Below are positions 23,095 to 34,408 of a DNA stretch of 64,000 nucleotides, piece after piece. The notes below the pieces were generated by a model. It worked only from the letters and a program-made list of their open reading frames with translations, did not search any database and was not told where the DNA came from. The DNA comes from Mesorhabditis belari (lineage: Eukaryota > Nematoda > Chromadorea > Rhabditida > Rhabditidae): the NCBI GenBank assembly GCA_958450365.1, contig CAUEEP010000893.1, positions 769,501 to 833,500 on the forward strand, written 5' to 3'. The number at the start of each line of letters is the position of its first letter. Position 1 is the stretch's first letter. Both the position numbers and the translations under genes were made by a program.

Positions 23095-26000
23095 TCAATC
23101 CCAAAATGATAAGAAAACGATGATATTGACAAGATTAGCACACTGAAAGATCGCAAGAAATAAGAAATGCTTTGAGAAGAGAAATCGTTGGATTCTCTCG
23201 GCTGTGGTCCTGTAAATGAAAATTTTTTTGAAATTAAGTTTTAGTTTAAACTGAATTCTTACAAAGTTTTCGGTTTTCCATGATTTGGACACTTCTCGGG
23301 CATACTCACGAGTGCCACACAGCCGATCGAAGTGATGAAAACGCAAATGAGCACAAAAATGCCTAAAAATTTGTACTCTAAAGAATCCATTACTGAAATT
23401 GAAAAGAAATTCAAGTTTTTGTGTTCGATTAGATTAAAAGCTGCGCTGATGAAATATCAACTTGTCAATGAAATTTGAATGTCTTACGCTTACACGTTTA
23501 CATTCACCAAACAATGACTTAATATTCACTATTATTTAACTTCATTTAACTTCATTGTACAATCAGCTCGGTAGTTAGAATTAGCTTTAGCAAACTAGCT
23601 TTTCCCTTTTAGCTTTTGCCCAGTGAGTTATTGTTTCAAAAGCAGTTAAAGAGTCAGATGGAAAAGCCAAAAGAAGTAAAGAAATGATTCAAGTGAAAAG
23701 AGAATAAAAATTGGGATAGCTGCTTGGAAACAAAATGCCCGTTAAACTATTGGGTTGGTGAATTGAAAACTGTTGGCTATTGTCATATGTGACAGTTCGA
23801 GCACTTTCTTCAAAAGAAACCCATTTTGGTGTCAATGAAAAAGTTGTAGAGAATCAAAAATGAAGCTTATATCCAAGTTTTCAGAACGATTCAAAAAATG
23901 GTTTTCAAGAAATGCCAAATTTACGAATTTTCACAAAACTTGCATTTTAAGCGAAACTACTAAGTATATCTTTTTGGGAATTTGGCTATAAGCCTAATTT
24001 TTGATTCTCTACAACTTTTCTATTGACACCAAAATGGGTTTCTTTTGAAGAAAGTGCTCAAACTGGGACATCTCCAGTCCTCGATTTTTGAGTCTCACAC
24101 TTGTCTCACACACAAACCAAAATCCTACTACGAAAGAGGAATCCGCAAATTGCCTGTGAAATGGGCAGAAGTCGTCAATAATAGTGGAAATTATTTGGAA
24201 TGAATTGATGGTTTTATGTTCAATAAATTTTAGTTCAAAGTCCGGCAATTTTCAATTTACCACCCAATAGATAAAATTAACGGTACACAGTCATATCGGT
24301 CAGCCTTCACTCATCAGTTGTCTCTGTGAGAATCCACTGTGAATGAATGATCGTCCCGGCACAATAATAGCTCAAATCACTGAAGCTTATGCTTTGTTTT
24401 TGGAAAAATGTAAACGGAATGCCACTTACTCTAGCAGAGCTCAAACGTAAAGCACAAAAAAAAGGCAAATGTAGAGTTTGTACATTTCTTTACACTGAAC
24501 AAAGGCTGAGCAGCTTTTATGGGGGAATCAAGTGAATGAGATGAAAATTGACAAAACTGATTGTCCCGCAGTTTTCAATTCACCAACCCAATAGTATCAA
24601 AATTTACAAGTTAAAAATAATAAACGAACAAACAAAATCTTCTAACTTACTTAACTTCATTTATCGTTGGATAAATCTCTTCAACACTTACCTAGTAATG
24701 GAAAATGATTCGTTTTTGGCATTTGCTGAGAAACCATATCAACGAATGTTGTCATTGACATCATGCTGGTAAGCGCAATGCTTAACTAAAATTTTGAACT
24801 TAAGATTTTTAAGATTTTCAAATAAGATTAAGATCCACTTTTGGTAGTTGTTCCTCTTTCACGTTAGCCGTCCAAAAACAGCCGATCACTGAAAGAAATG
24901 TTAGCAGAAAACACGGGATCACGATCACGTAGATGTAAAAACTTGGCTCTCTTTTGATTTCGACAGCAAATCCGATCTAAAATTAAAATATTAACAATTT
25001 ACATTTGATTTTAGGTTACCGCGTTCATGTTTCCTTCAGAATTCGTTCCATTGATCATCATTTCTTGCAGTGAAACTTTCGTGATGACAACCTCGCCGTT
25101 TCCTTGCTGAATGAATCATTTTCTTCTTATTACGTCAAATAATAATAATTAATAATTATTAATAATGATTATTTTAAACCATTTATTAGGCTGAGTACTA
25201 AATCTTTGCCCTTTCATTTCATTATCTAAATGAATGAGTCTCAAACCACCAAATACTAAACGATTTCTTTTATTATAAATTAGACATGGGCAAATTCCTT
25301 GCCGAACCTAATTCCACCTTCGTTCTCTTGGTTGCTTGTTGATCGATTGATCTGAAATTTTGTCTACAAGCAATTAACGCCGCGTTCTACTTGTAGACAA
25401 GATTTTAAATCAATCGGTCAAAGAACGACCAAGAAAACGAAGATGGAATTAGGTTCGGGACGGAATCTGCCCATGTCTATCATAAATGCTTTACGTTTAC
25501 TTTGTCAACTTTAAACAATTTTTAGAATAATCGACTTATTCTGAAATCTTGGCTGTAACTTTTTATACGCTATCTTTTTTTACTTTGTCATCAAAAGATT
25601 GGGTTGGTGAATTGAAAACTGCCCGCTATTGTCATATGTGACAGTTTGAGCACTTTCTTCAAAAGAAACCCATTTCGGTGTCAATGGAAAAGTTGCAGAG
25701 AATCAAAAATGAAGCTTATATCCAAATTTTCAGAACGATTCAAAAACTGGTTTTCAAGAAATGCCAAATTTACGAATTTTCACAAAACTTGCATTTTAAG
25801 CGAAACTACTAAGTGTCTTTTTTTGAAAATTTGGCTATAAGCCTAATTTTTGATTCTCTACAACTTTTCCATTGACATCAAAATGGGTTTCTTTTGAAGA
25901 AAGTGCTCAAACTGGGACATCTTCAGTCCTCCATTTATGAGTCTCACACTTGTCTGACACACAAACCAAAATCCTACTACGAAAGAGGAATCCGCAAATT

Positions 26001-29000
26001 GCCTGTAAAATGGGCAGAAGTCGTCAATAATAATGGAAATTATTTTGAATGAATTCATGGTTTTATGTTGAAATCATTTTAGTTCAAAGCCCCGCAGTTT
26101 TCAATTCACCAACCTAATAGATTTCATTGAAAGAATTGGTAATCCAAAATCGGATCAAACACTCAGCTTCTTTCTAATGAAGCTTCTAATGAAAAACCTT
26201 CAAAATAAAGCTTTTCAATAACTTTCAAGAGTCATTTGAAAGGAAAAGAACTAGGCTATCTTCTGAAAGAATTTGTTATTTGGTTGCTTGAGATATCTTT
26301 TTTTAATTTATTCAATTAGAAAATGAATTTAGGTGAAAGACTTAGTACTCAACCGAATAAGTTTGGCAAGGAACTCACTGCAACACCCATATGTTTGTCA
26401 TATTTGGTGAAGAGCTCCGCTTTTGGATCGATTCGATACCATCCATAAGCGGGTGCTGCAAACTGGATAGGGCACACCTGGGTATCGAACGGAAATCTGC
26501 CTACCTAAAAACATTGGATAATAAATTTATCCATGAATCTATCATTTCCTCAAAAATTGATTAATGTTTGGCCTAAACAACTCAACAAACTCTTGTTCAC
26601 AGACAAAACTTTTGATTTTTTGATGACACTTCTGACAGTTTTTTTGTATCTGATCTTGTTACAGTATCCCTGAATGATAGTGTTTTAATATTTAGGTAAC
26701 TAGATCAAAATTTACATATTATCATTGATTGATTGATGATTGCTTGATTGCATTTTAGTCTGGTGTAATGTAGTGAAATGTACAATACAGGGTGTGGCAT
26801 CTATAGTGTTCCGCTTAATGCATTTTTTTTGGCTTTCTAAGACAATACATTAACTTAAGCCAAAAAACAACAATTAATTATAAAATCTACGCGTAATTTT
26901 ACATAGAATAGAAGAACCGTAACATTTCTTTAATGACTTTGACAACCCTAGCCGAGCAGTACAAAAAATGTTATGCGGTACGATGGTGAAAAACCGTTAA
27001 ATTCGAGCTTAGGGCTTCGAAAAAATCGCCTCTTTCCATCTTTTTCTGCATTAATACGTTTTTAAAGTTAATTACTATAAAATTAAGTGTTTTTTTGAGC
27101 TTCATTATTGCAAATGTGAGCTTATCTTGGCTAACAAAATGAGCACATTTTTTACTAATCTTATCTTTTCTAAAGCAGCAATGACGTTTAAAGTCTTATA
27201 TGAAACAAATAAAGTTTTAAATTTTGCACAATCTAGTGAAAAAATGTCTAAACGAAAAAACTCTCAACTCTTTTGGTTTTTGAGAAAACCATCCTTTTGT
27301 AGAGCGCAACACTCTGTACATAAACCGTCTGTTTTGCCGCTGTTTTTTTAACTTATTATTAGATCGGCTTCCAATCCCCAGTCCCAAAACTAAGTGGCTA
27401 ATTTAGAACAAGCCAATTTCGTTGATTTTACAATAACTTCAAGCTCCCATACGTTGATTTGACACGTAAGATCGGCATTGTACGCTTCATCGAGAACAAC
27501 CGTTCCATTTGAATAAAACCAACACTGTTTGAAGCGATCCGGGGCCACTTCATCGATCGTCAATCTATCAAAGTTTTTAATTGAACTCAACAATCAGTCA
27601 GTAAACTCACGTATTTGCCACGAAATCATCGGGAACCCAAAGTGTATCGCATTGTACCCACAGAATCGACAATCCGTCGAAATCATTCGGATCCCAAGCA
27701 AGGCGAATGTCTTGCCAAACGATCTCTAATTCCATGAAAGCTCGCATCATTTGACGGGCTGCATCCTAACAAAATGGGATTCTAGAGTCTACTAGAAAAA
27801 TTACTAGAGCCTACTAGAAAGAAAATAGCTTGAAAAGTTGAAAAGTGTTAACACACACTTCATTAGAGTGTGTTCCTCACGAGTAATCTGTTTTTTGAAA
27901 AAATTGGCACGAAAAAATCACAAGCGCCGACTTTAATACGATTCCTTTTAAAGATATTCAGCCGTTTAACTTATTTTGTGGCAAAACCCCTTCAAATTCA
28001 ATGATATTAAATTTATTCGACGTGTAAAGAGGATTACTCGTTGGGTAAATCACGCGGGGTCTCGCAAAACTTTTAGTATCTGACTTTTAGAGCTCCTTAT
28101 TTGAGAGTATCAAGTGAGAGGCACACATTCTAACCCGGATTCTAACTCAATTTCTAATTCTAATTCAATTGCTTTCGTATTTCTAATTCTTCAATATCAA
28201 GAACATAAAAAATTATAAAACCCAAAATTTTAAAGCAAATTGTAAGCGAAATCTGGCGTGTGATCTACAGGGTGTGTCATAATTACGGCCCAAAAGCGCC
28301 TTCACCGATCAGCTTCATCATTACTACATGAAAAGAATTTTCAATTTGTGTTTTTTCTTTATAAATTTAAAGCTAAAAAATATAATTTGAGTCAATGGAA
28401 ACGACAAAAACATAGCCAGCCCTTTATTCTTATCTCATAAATGAAAAAAGTCCTGCAGGAAAAGACGTGACAGGGTGCGTCATAATTACGGCCAGTGGAG
28501 GTTCCTTCATTAAAAGTAGCTTTCATGCGTTTTCTTTGTTTTCATTCAATTTTTTTATCGTTTTTTCTAACAGATATGATATTAAATAATAACTTTTCAC
28601 ATTTAGATTTTCAATTGCCCAAAATGGTGAAGCGTTCCATTCATCGTCAATCAATCATCGACCTTCATCAACGTGGCGTCTCGGCCCAATCGATTCAGAA
28701 TCGTTTGGGTGCAAAGAAATCTCTTGCTTTTCGAACTACTGTACGATTTAAGCAACTGGGAAGCGATAGAGATCGATTGGGAAGAGGTCGAAAGGACTTT
28801 GGATCGAGGCAATGGACTTTCCAACAGGACGGAGCACCGGCTCACGAAGCTCGATTTGTTCAGGGTTGGTGCCACCAAAACTTTCCGAACTTCATCGTTT
28901 TCAATAAGTGGCCTCCCAGCTCGCCTGACCCCTTAATCCCATGAATTATTCGGTGTGGTCGGTTCTTGAGTCAAAAACCGGTCAAAAATCACACAAAAGC

Positions 29001-30018
29001 GTCGATTCATTGAAGAAAGCGTTGATCAAAGCCTGGTGTAAGAAATATATTTATATTCTTTATCTTTATAATTTCTTGTGAGACCGTGTCTCGGTGTGGT
29101 TCACTGGTCTTGAAAACCCACAATTTTCCAAAACTTTCCCTTATTAGGGCAAACTTTGCTTAAACTGGAGCAACCTGGCACTATCACAATTACTTCAACA
29201 CTTGCGTGTGAAAAAAGGGATGAATAGAAAAGGGGAGCACACAACTGACTCAAAACAAAGCTTAACTAATGGATTTTTAAGTACACAAGCTACGACAAAC
29301 GGACAACTGAATATCGTCTAGTGGCTGATTACGGTAGTTTATCCATAAACTTTGAATTTGGGATGATCTCAATGTGTTCTACTTGCATGCCACCATGGGC
29401 TCATTCACCACGCATCTTGATGCATGCCACAAAGCAAATGGAGATATTTTTTGAAGTTTAGTTGTTATTTTGATTGATATGCATCTGATAAACGTTGTTA
29501 TAAAGAAAATTTGAGATTTGGAGTATCTGGAAAGAATTTCTACTGGCCGTAATTATGACGCACTCTGTATAACCCTAATCCTAGCCATGTCGAAACATAT
29601 CCAAGTCATGAAAGTTATGCCAGCCACTATATTTGAACTCTTTTTTTTTACATTTCTTACCAGATCAACAATGTACAACATTTGCAATTTCACCGTCATC
29701 CCAAGTCGTTGTTTCACTAGAAACAAACATTTTCAAAAAAACAAAAAATCATCAAAAAGAACCTGTCGAATTGATATTCAAATTTCCATTTATTGGTGCT
29801 AAATCCTTGAAATAAGTTCGATTTTGAAATAGCTCAATGTATAAACGATTTGCCGCATTCAATGTAACTGAATAGTCTTCTGAAAATTTCAGTCACCTAT
29901 TATAAATCAATCAATTTCAACCTTCAGCACCAAATTTTGCATAATCCATTGAATCTCTAGCTTCAATTGATTGCATAGTTAAACTCATAAGTATTAGAAA
30001 TAATGTTTTATTAAACAT
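23095..30018 (-). CDS. Cys-loop ligand-gated ion channel subunit (orphan LGC type)
   Basis: Eleven minus-strand exons: 29922-30018, 29763-29879, 29661-29716, 27611-27765, 27453-27564, 26379-26504, 25020-25106, 24839-24976, 24692-24785, 23263-23362 and 23095-23209. They total 398 codons with every phase matching. Seen in order: signal peptide (MFNKTLFLILMSLTMQ), extracellular domain with LAWDPNDFDG, a Cys-loop of exactly 13 residues between cysteines (CQINVGRFPFDTQVC), M1 (FYIYVIVIPCFLLTFLSV), M2 (SIALTSMMSMTTFVDMVS), M3 (IFVLICVFITSIGCVAL), a short loop, and M4 ending FLSFWD. Pentameric plasma-membrane receptors of this family open ion pores on binding transmitter. There is no vicinal Cys pair, so it is not an alpha-type nicotinic subunit. 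No PAR motif precedes M2 (KEEQLPK instead), which leans toward cation selectivity. Ligand unknown. Introns hold several transposons, yet all exons are open. Confidence 0.88.
23750..24267. mobile_element. TTGGGTTGG-family element in a channel-gene intron
   Basis: TA-flanked, termini as at 22153, 518 bases. Longer than the hairpin form: it keeps an extra block after the palindrome (around 24060-24240) whose minus-strand frame recurs in other copies. Lies between the M2 and M3 exons of the channel gene. A lone right end of the same family sits at 24570-24592. Confidence 0.8.
25281..25479. mobile_element. Hairpin element, TAGACATGGGC ends
   Basis: Inverted ends TAGACATGGGC and GCCCATGTCTA; the arms pair over most of the 199 bases (AACCTAATTCCACCTTCG against CGAAGATGGAATTAGGTT). 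A second copy is at 48092-48290. Confidence 0.75.
25599..26117. mobile_element. TTGGGTTGG-family element in a channel-gene intron
   Basis: 519 bases with the same organisation as 23750-24267. The left flank is GA, not TA. Lies between exons 6 and 7 of the channel gene. Confidence 0.8.
27866..28130. mobile_element. MITE with GAGTGTGTTCCTC ends
   Basis: Starts after TA with GAGTGTGTTCCTCAC and ends GTGAGAGGCACACATTC before TA. Related copies at 38697-39000 and 43927-44554. In the channel-gene intron between exons 3 and 4. Confidence 0.65.
28268..29567 (+). mobile_element. Internally deleted Tc1-type element
   Basis: Ends are CAGGGTGTGTCATAATTACGG on the left (after TA) and its inverse CCGTAATTATGACGCACTCTG on the right (before TA). 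A second left-end copy lies inside at about 28471. From 28624 a frame encodes the paired-type DNA-binding start of a Tc1/Tc3-like transposase (MVKRSIHRQSIIDLHQRGV...), then jumps to the catalytic C-terminal part (TFQQDGAPAHEAR ... WPPSSPD). The middle of the transposase is missing and two extra bases near 28932 shift the frame before the MNYSVW segment. Non-functional. It sits in the channel gene's third intron. Confidence 0.75.
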
Positions 30019-30414
30019 TTGGTTTCTAGAGTTCAAAAAGCTCCAAAAATTCATTGAAAACGAGAATCAAGTGTGGGGTTGGGTAAATAAAAAAAATTGG
30101 AAATAAATTGGAAATTCGAGAGGAGTCTGAAGAGGCGAACGAGAAAAACGCCAAAGAACGGCGAATATTGGTCAATGAAGTAAAAGGGAAATTTTTGTGA
30201 TTTAAACTCAAGTCCGCGTTTGGTAGGCCAAAGTTGACATCTTTCAGCTATAACATTACAACAAATCTTTTGATTGTTACCGTTTCTCCAAGGCATCTAT
30301 AATATTTTAGGTTACCGTAATCAAATCATCAGCCTTTCATTAAATTAGCTCAATTTTCGACTGAATTTCAATTGATCATTGACTGAATCTTGTGCTTTCT
30401 TACCGAATGATACT

Positions 30415-31050
30415 ATTGGGTTGGTGAATTGAAAACTGCGGGACTTTGAACTAAAATTTATTCATAGTTCATAGTTTCTTTTTGATTCTGATGTCAGCGC
30501 CGTTTGAATTCAGCATGGACAACGTGAATTGATCGGCATCAAGGATATGAATGTCGGCTACGATCATGGATGGGATCGAGTGTTGCTCTTGTGGTTTGCA
30601 TTGACAAAATTGATCTATAGCTTTATCTATTGGGTTGGTGAATTGAAAACTGCGGGACTTTGAACTAAAATTTATTCAACATAAAACCATGAATTCATTC
30701 GAAATAATTTCCATTATTATTGATGACTTCTGCCCATTTTACAGGCAATTTGCGGATTCCTCTTTCGTAGTAGGATTTTGGTTTGTGTGTGAGACAAGTG
30801 TGAGACTCAAAAATCGAGGACTGGAGATGTCCCAGTTTGAGCACTTTCTTCAAAAAAAACCCATTTTGGTGTCAATGGAAAAGTTGTAGAGAATCAAAAA
30901 TGAAGTTTATATCCAAATTTTCAGAACGATTCAAAAACTGGTTTTCAAGAAATGCCAAATTTACGAATTTTCACAAAACTTGCATTTTAAGCGAAACTAC
31001 TAAGTGTATCTTTTTGGAAATTTGGTTATAAGCCTAATTTTTGATTCTCT
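30415..31050. mobile_element. Two truncated TTGGGTTGG-family copies
   Basis: A solo left end at 30416-30470 is followed by a second, longer copy starting 30630 after TA. That copy carries the block with the recurrent frame and the palindrome, and stops without a right terminus at about 31050. Confidence 0.7.
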
Positions 31051-31111
31051 TGCACAAATGCTATTTCTTTTTAAATTCTTCTACAATTTTATCGTGAGCA
31101 TTTGAGAATGT

Positions 31112-32239
31112 TTATGTTCGTTCGTCGGCCTCCTTTCTGCAGATCAGATACCCAAACGTGTTGCATCGAAAATCATTCCATTTCGGCGAGTGATCGAACT
31201 GAAAAGGAAAGTAGTGAAATTTTACAACAAACAAAAACATGAACGCAAAATTCGTCGCCGGTTTGATTATCCGGCTGAGCGGGTCCCCAGTTCGCGTATT
31301 TGTACACTTGACCCCCATCCGACCACTGCCATTGGTAGCAAACAACAAAAGTAAAAAAGGACTCACAATGCTCGTTTCTCTAAATTCACGAAAATTCCTA
31401 GTTTCTTTAAAAATTTACAAAATTTTACCATTTTCAACCCAATCCACGCATTCGGGACACCGGATTGATTTGCGAACTCTGGAAATATGTCCGATTTGGG
31501 CGAAAATCTCGGTTCTCGTTAAGAGATTTCGTGGTAGCTTGTATAAATAAAAGCAATTATTGTAAAAATCTCAAAGAACTCATTTCTGAGTTAGAAAATC
31601 AAGGGAAAACAAACTGAAATATCCTTCATTTTCCTTGTCATTGATGATTGTCAGCGATTTCCCGCCGCTCGCCACGCAATCGGCTTTTGCGACATCATAC
31701 GTTGTCCCGTCAACTAGCTAAAAAAGGGTTTCGTTTCGTTTTCATTGTAAAGCAGGTGAATATGGAGTTGTTAGCTCAAAATTGAATCTGGAATTGTTAG
31801 CTCAAGGTTGAATCTGGAATTGTTAGCTCAAAATTGAATCTGGAATTGCTAGCTCAAGGTTGAATATGGAATTGTTAGCTCAAAGTTGAATCTGGAATTG
31901 CTAGCTTAAAAATGAAATAACCAAAACAACCGAACATCTCGACTGAATAACTTGTGATTTGAGGTGAAAACTTTAAGTTATTCAGTCGAGCTTGTAATCG
32001 ACTATCTTACGATATAGCCTCTGTAAACACTGTTCGTTAAACTGTCAAACCTTGAGACAACAATCACAGAACTCGTTGTACTTCCAAAACGCGCCCGAAC
32101 ACGTGCCGTTCACTGCGCTTTCTGCACACAAACATTGAGCTAAACGTTGTTGTTTTCTATGTTTTTACAAAACGCATAAAAAGTTAGACAAACCTGCAAA
32201 CAGTACAAAGAAAAATGCAAAAGTTTTATTGATAAGCAT
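31112..32239 (-). CDS. Secreted single-domain C-type lectin, QPD type
   Basis: Six minus-strand exons, 32194-32239, 32051-32139, 31615-31717, 31429-31478, 31239-31325 and 31112-31198, join in phase to 153 residues. Residues 1-16 are a signal peptide (MLINKTFAFFFVLFAA). A Cys-rich lead follows (CLCAES ... EFCDCCLK), then the lectin fold: YDVAKADCVASGG, NAWIGLKMWSDGG, YANWGPAQPDN, DEFCVH and KWNDFRCNT ... ICRK. The QPD triplet marks the galactose-preferring subgroup in characterised animal lectins, and WND is the second Ca2+-site motif, so Ca2+-dependent sugar binding is plausible. Nematodes use many such secreted lectins in gut and epidermal defence; that role is inferred. The domain looks short between IGL and WSDGG. 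Intron 2 contains a 26-bp minisatellite. Confidence 0.88.
31758..31916. repeat. 26-bp minisatellite
   Basis: Six copies of a unit around GAATTGTTAGCTCAAAATTG, in an intron of the lectin gene; copies alternate AAAATTG and AAGGTTG. Confidence 0.9.
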
Positions 32240-32620
32240 TTGTTGAAATTTGTTGAAAATCTCGTGAATCTAGAAATACGGCTTTTTAACGGTTTCTTCG
32301 TTGCTTTATTTATTTTACAGTCTTCTTTTTTTGCTCAATTTCTAAACAATTTCTAAACAATCAGTGTGTCAAATATCAAATGTTCAAAAGTCAAGGCATT
32401 TTTTAGTTGTTTAGTCTTAAAATTTAACTAAACACAACAAAAAATGAATCCAAGAATGTCTTTGTCTATAATGTCATATCTTAACTCTAATTTGAGAAAA
32501 TGTGACTAGTTTATCGATTCAAGCTAATGCCAAACAGTAGACAGCACAATGTTCTGGGCTGAAACGCGACGATTCTTCCCTACAAGAATGGATGTTGATC
32601 TTTTTCGTATAAAAAAAAAG

Positions 32621-34358
32621 AGAATTGACTGCGTTTCGATGCATTTCGGGCCAGTGCAGACGGTCATCGGATAGCTGAGCTCCTCGGTTTTGATCCCAAT
32701 TTGCAGAATCACCAACTTCTGTTGCAAGTCATTGATCGTCGCTTTCGTGTTTTCAATCTCGACTTTTCGATCATCATACACTTTGATATTTGTCTCAATC
32801 AATTCATTGATGTCAGCCAAGGGTTTAGCCAGTTGGAGAATGATTCCACGAGCTTGATTCACTGAGAGAGTCTTGTCAACAGAATGCGGTTTGCATCCAG
32901 CCGCATAGTCAAGGAAGCGATGCGTCTCATCGGCCGATTTTGCCCAACTTGCTTCGAAATTTTTCATGTCATCTTCGCTAAACTCAACTCCATCGTGATA
33001 GGCACAAACGAATTTGAACGCCTCATTGTCCAGACAAAAGATATTGTCACACCATGTCAACGTCATCCGAGCGTCATTCGATTTGAACAATAGACAAATT
33101 GCATGTAAATTCTTGTAATCTGCAATAGCATTCAGAATTTTCCTTGTATTCTCCTTGTCTTGTTCAATTGCACGAACATCTCCAATGCCAGGGGTATCGA
33201 TGATATAAACATCATATTTCGGGTGTGGGAAGAGATAGGTCCTAGCATCTTGTGTAGCACTTTGTCCTTGTCCAAACACTTCATTCGTTGAGTTCCCAAT
33301 GACAATTTTTCATTGTTGATAATTCTCGTCGCACATCGTGAACATTGATGGAATGACACAGATCGGCTCTGGTGCTTCCAATGCATCAACGATGTGATCA
33401 AAGCTCATATAGTTTGCAATGCCATTGATCCACGTCGATTTTCCGACTCCCGTTTCACCGAGTACAAGAATGTTGATCTCTTTTCGAGGGCCAGAGTATT
33501 GGTTGTTCTTCGATTGATGAGAAGTGGGCAAGTCCAGCAAAACTGGTGGATTCTTCGAAGAGCTTGGCTTGCCTGGAAATCATTTTAATTAAAAAACAGC
33601 TATGTTTTATTTACCATTTTGTGCTTGTGGCTTGGATTTCTGTGGAACGGGAGTTTGTGATGCCGAGTAAGAGAGTGGAGGCTGGGGAAACTGTTCCATG
33701 CCTAAAAATTGAGTTGTTAAATGCTTACTAGATTTATCAAAATTAAAGCATTTTCTAAAAGGCGCGCTTAGAAAATAAATTACGTACGTATGTATTTTAA
33801 AATTAAGCCAAAGAGACTGAGCGAGCATCCCCTTCACTTACTGGTAGCTAATTTTGGGTGTACCGTAGCTTATGCAAGTGCACCTTTCAGAAGTTCAAGA
33901 GCAAAGTTTTCAAATTCATTTGATCAAAATTCTCAAAGTTGTAAAGCTTTTACCTTGTACTGGTTGCATCCCATAGCCCTGAAAAATTGGATTTGGATTA
34001 TATCCTCCATTGGATTATATCCTCCATTGGATTATATCCTCCATTGGATTATATCCTCCATTGGATTATATCCTCCATTGGATTATATCCTCGATTGGAT
34101 TATATCCTGCACTTACCATTTGTTGCATAAAATTTGGATCCTGCATAAAGCCCATCATATTTCCGTTGGGCATCTGTTGAGCTTGAGGTGGCTGGAGGAA
34201 AGTTTCTGCTGGAGGAAAGCCTGGTTGTGGGGAGACCATTGGGAATTGCTTGAAATTCTGAATTTAAATAAAAACTTAAACTTTACGCAGAATATAAATA
34301 AAAATGATCTTGCTTCGAATCAAAAACCACTTACCAAAAAACCTTCTCTTCATACCGA
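32621..34358 (-). pseudogene. Broken inverted copy of GTPase G4
   Basis: On the minus strand, from about 34358 down, the copy runs from the end of G4 exon 4 through exons 5-7 and into the GTPase exon, stopping within the Cys cluster (after CIETQSI) near 32621. Disabling changes: CGA to TGA at 33310-33312; an in-frame loss of about 62 residues near 33053 that removes the TNARGTFYKPGD region; replacement of the 5' part of exon 6 by a 17-bp satellite; and loss of both gene ends. P-loop and DTPGIGD motifs survive. The exon-5 acceptor (TTTCAAG) agrees with G1 rather than G4. No function expected. Confidence 0.88.
33990..34113. repeat. 17-bp minisatellite in the pseudogene
   Basis: Seven copies of GGATTATATCCTCCATT. 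The seed is recognisable: AATCCAAATCC-type coding text of G4 exon 6. The unit is not a multiple of three, so expansion destroyed the frame. Confidence 0.9.
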
Positions 34359-34408
34359 TGGCATCCCATTGTTAGTAAAATTTACAATTTACAATACAAT
34401 AAAATTTA

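Noticed and set aside
24009..24248. Conserved short frame (DDFCPF...FVVGFWFVCE) as a host gene
   Set aside because: It recurs only inside TTGGGTTGG elements, so it is repeat text.
26786..26830. ACAGGGTGTGGCATCTATAG as a Tc1-type end
   Set aside because: No inverse partner was found in the vicinity.
29575..29815. Plus-strand coding-like frame (DQQCTTFAISPSSQ...)
   Set aside because: It is the antisense shadow of channel-gene exons 2 and 3, whose minus-strand reading has a signal peptide upstream and fits the family.
29890..30210. Plus-strand Glu/Lys-rich stretch (REESEEANEKNAKERR) as an exon
   Set aside because: No convincing splice partners, and it lies at the 5' edge of the channel gene.
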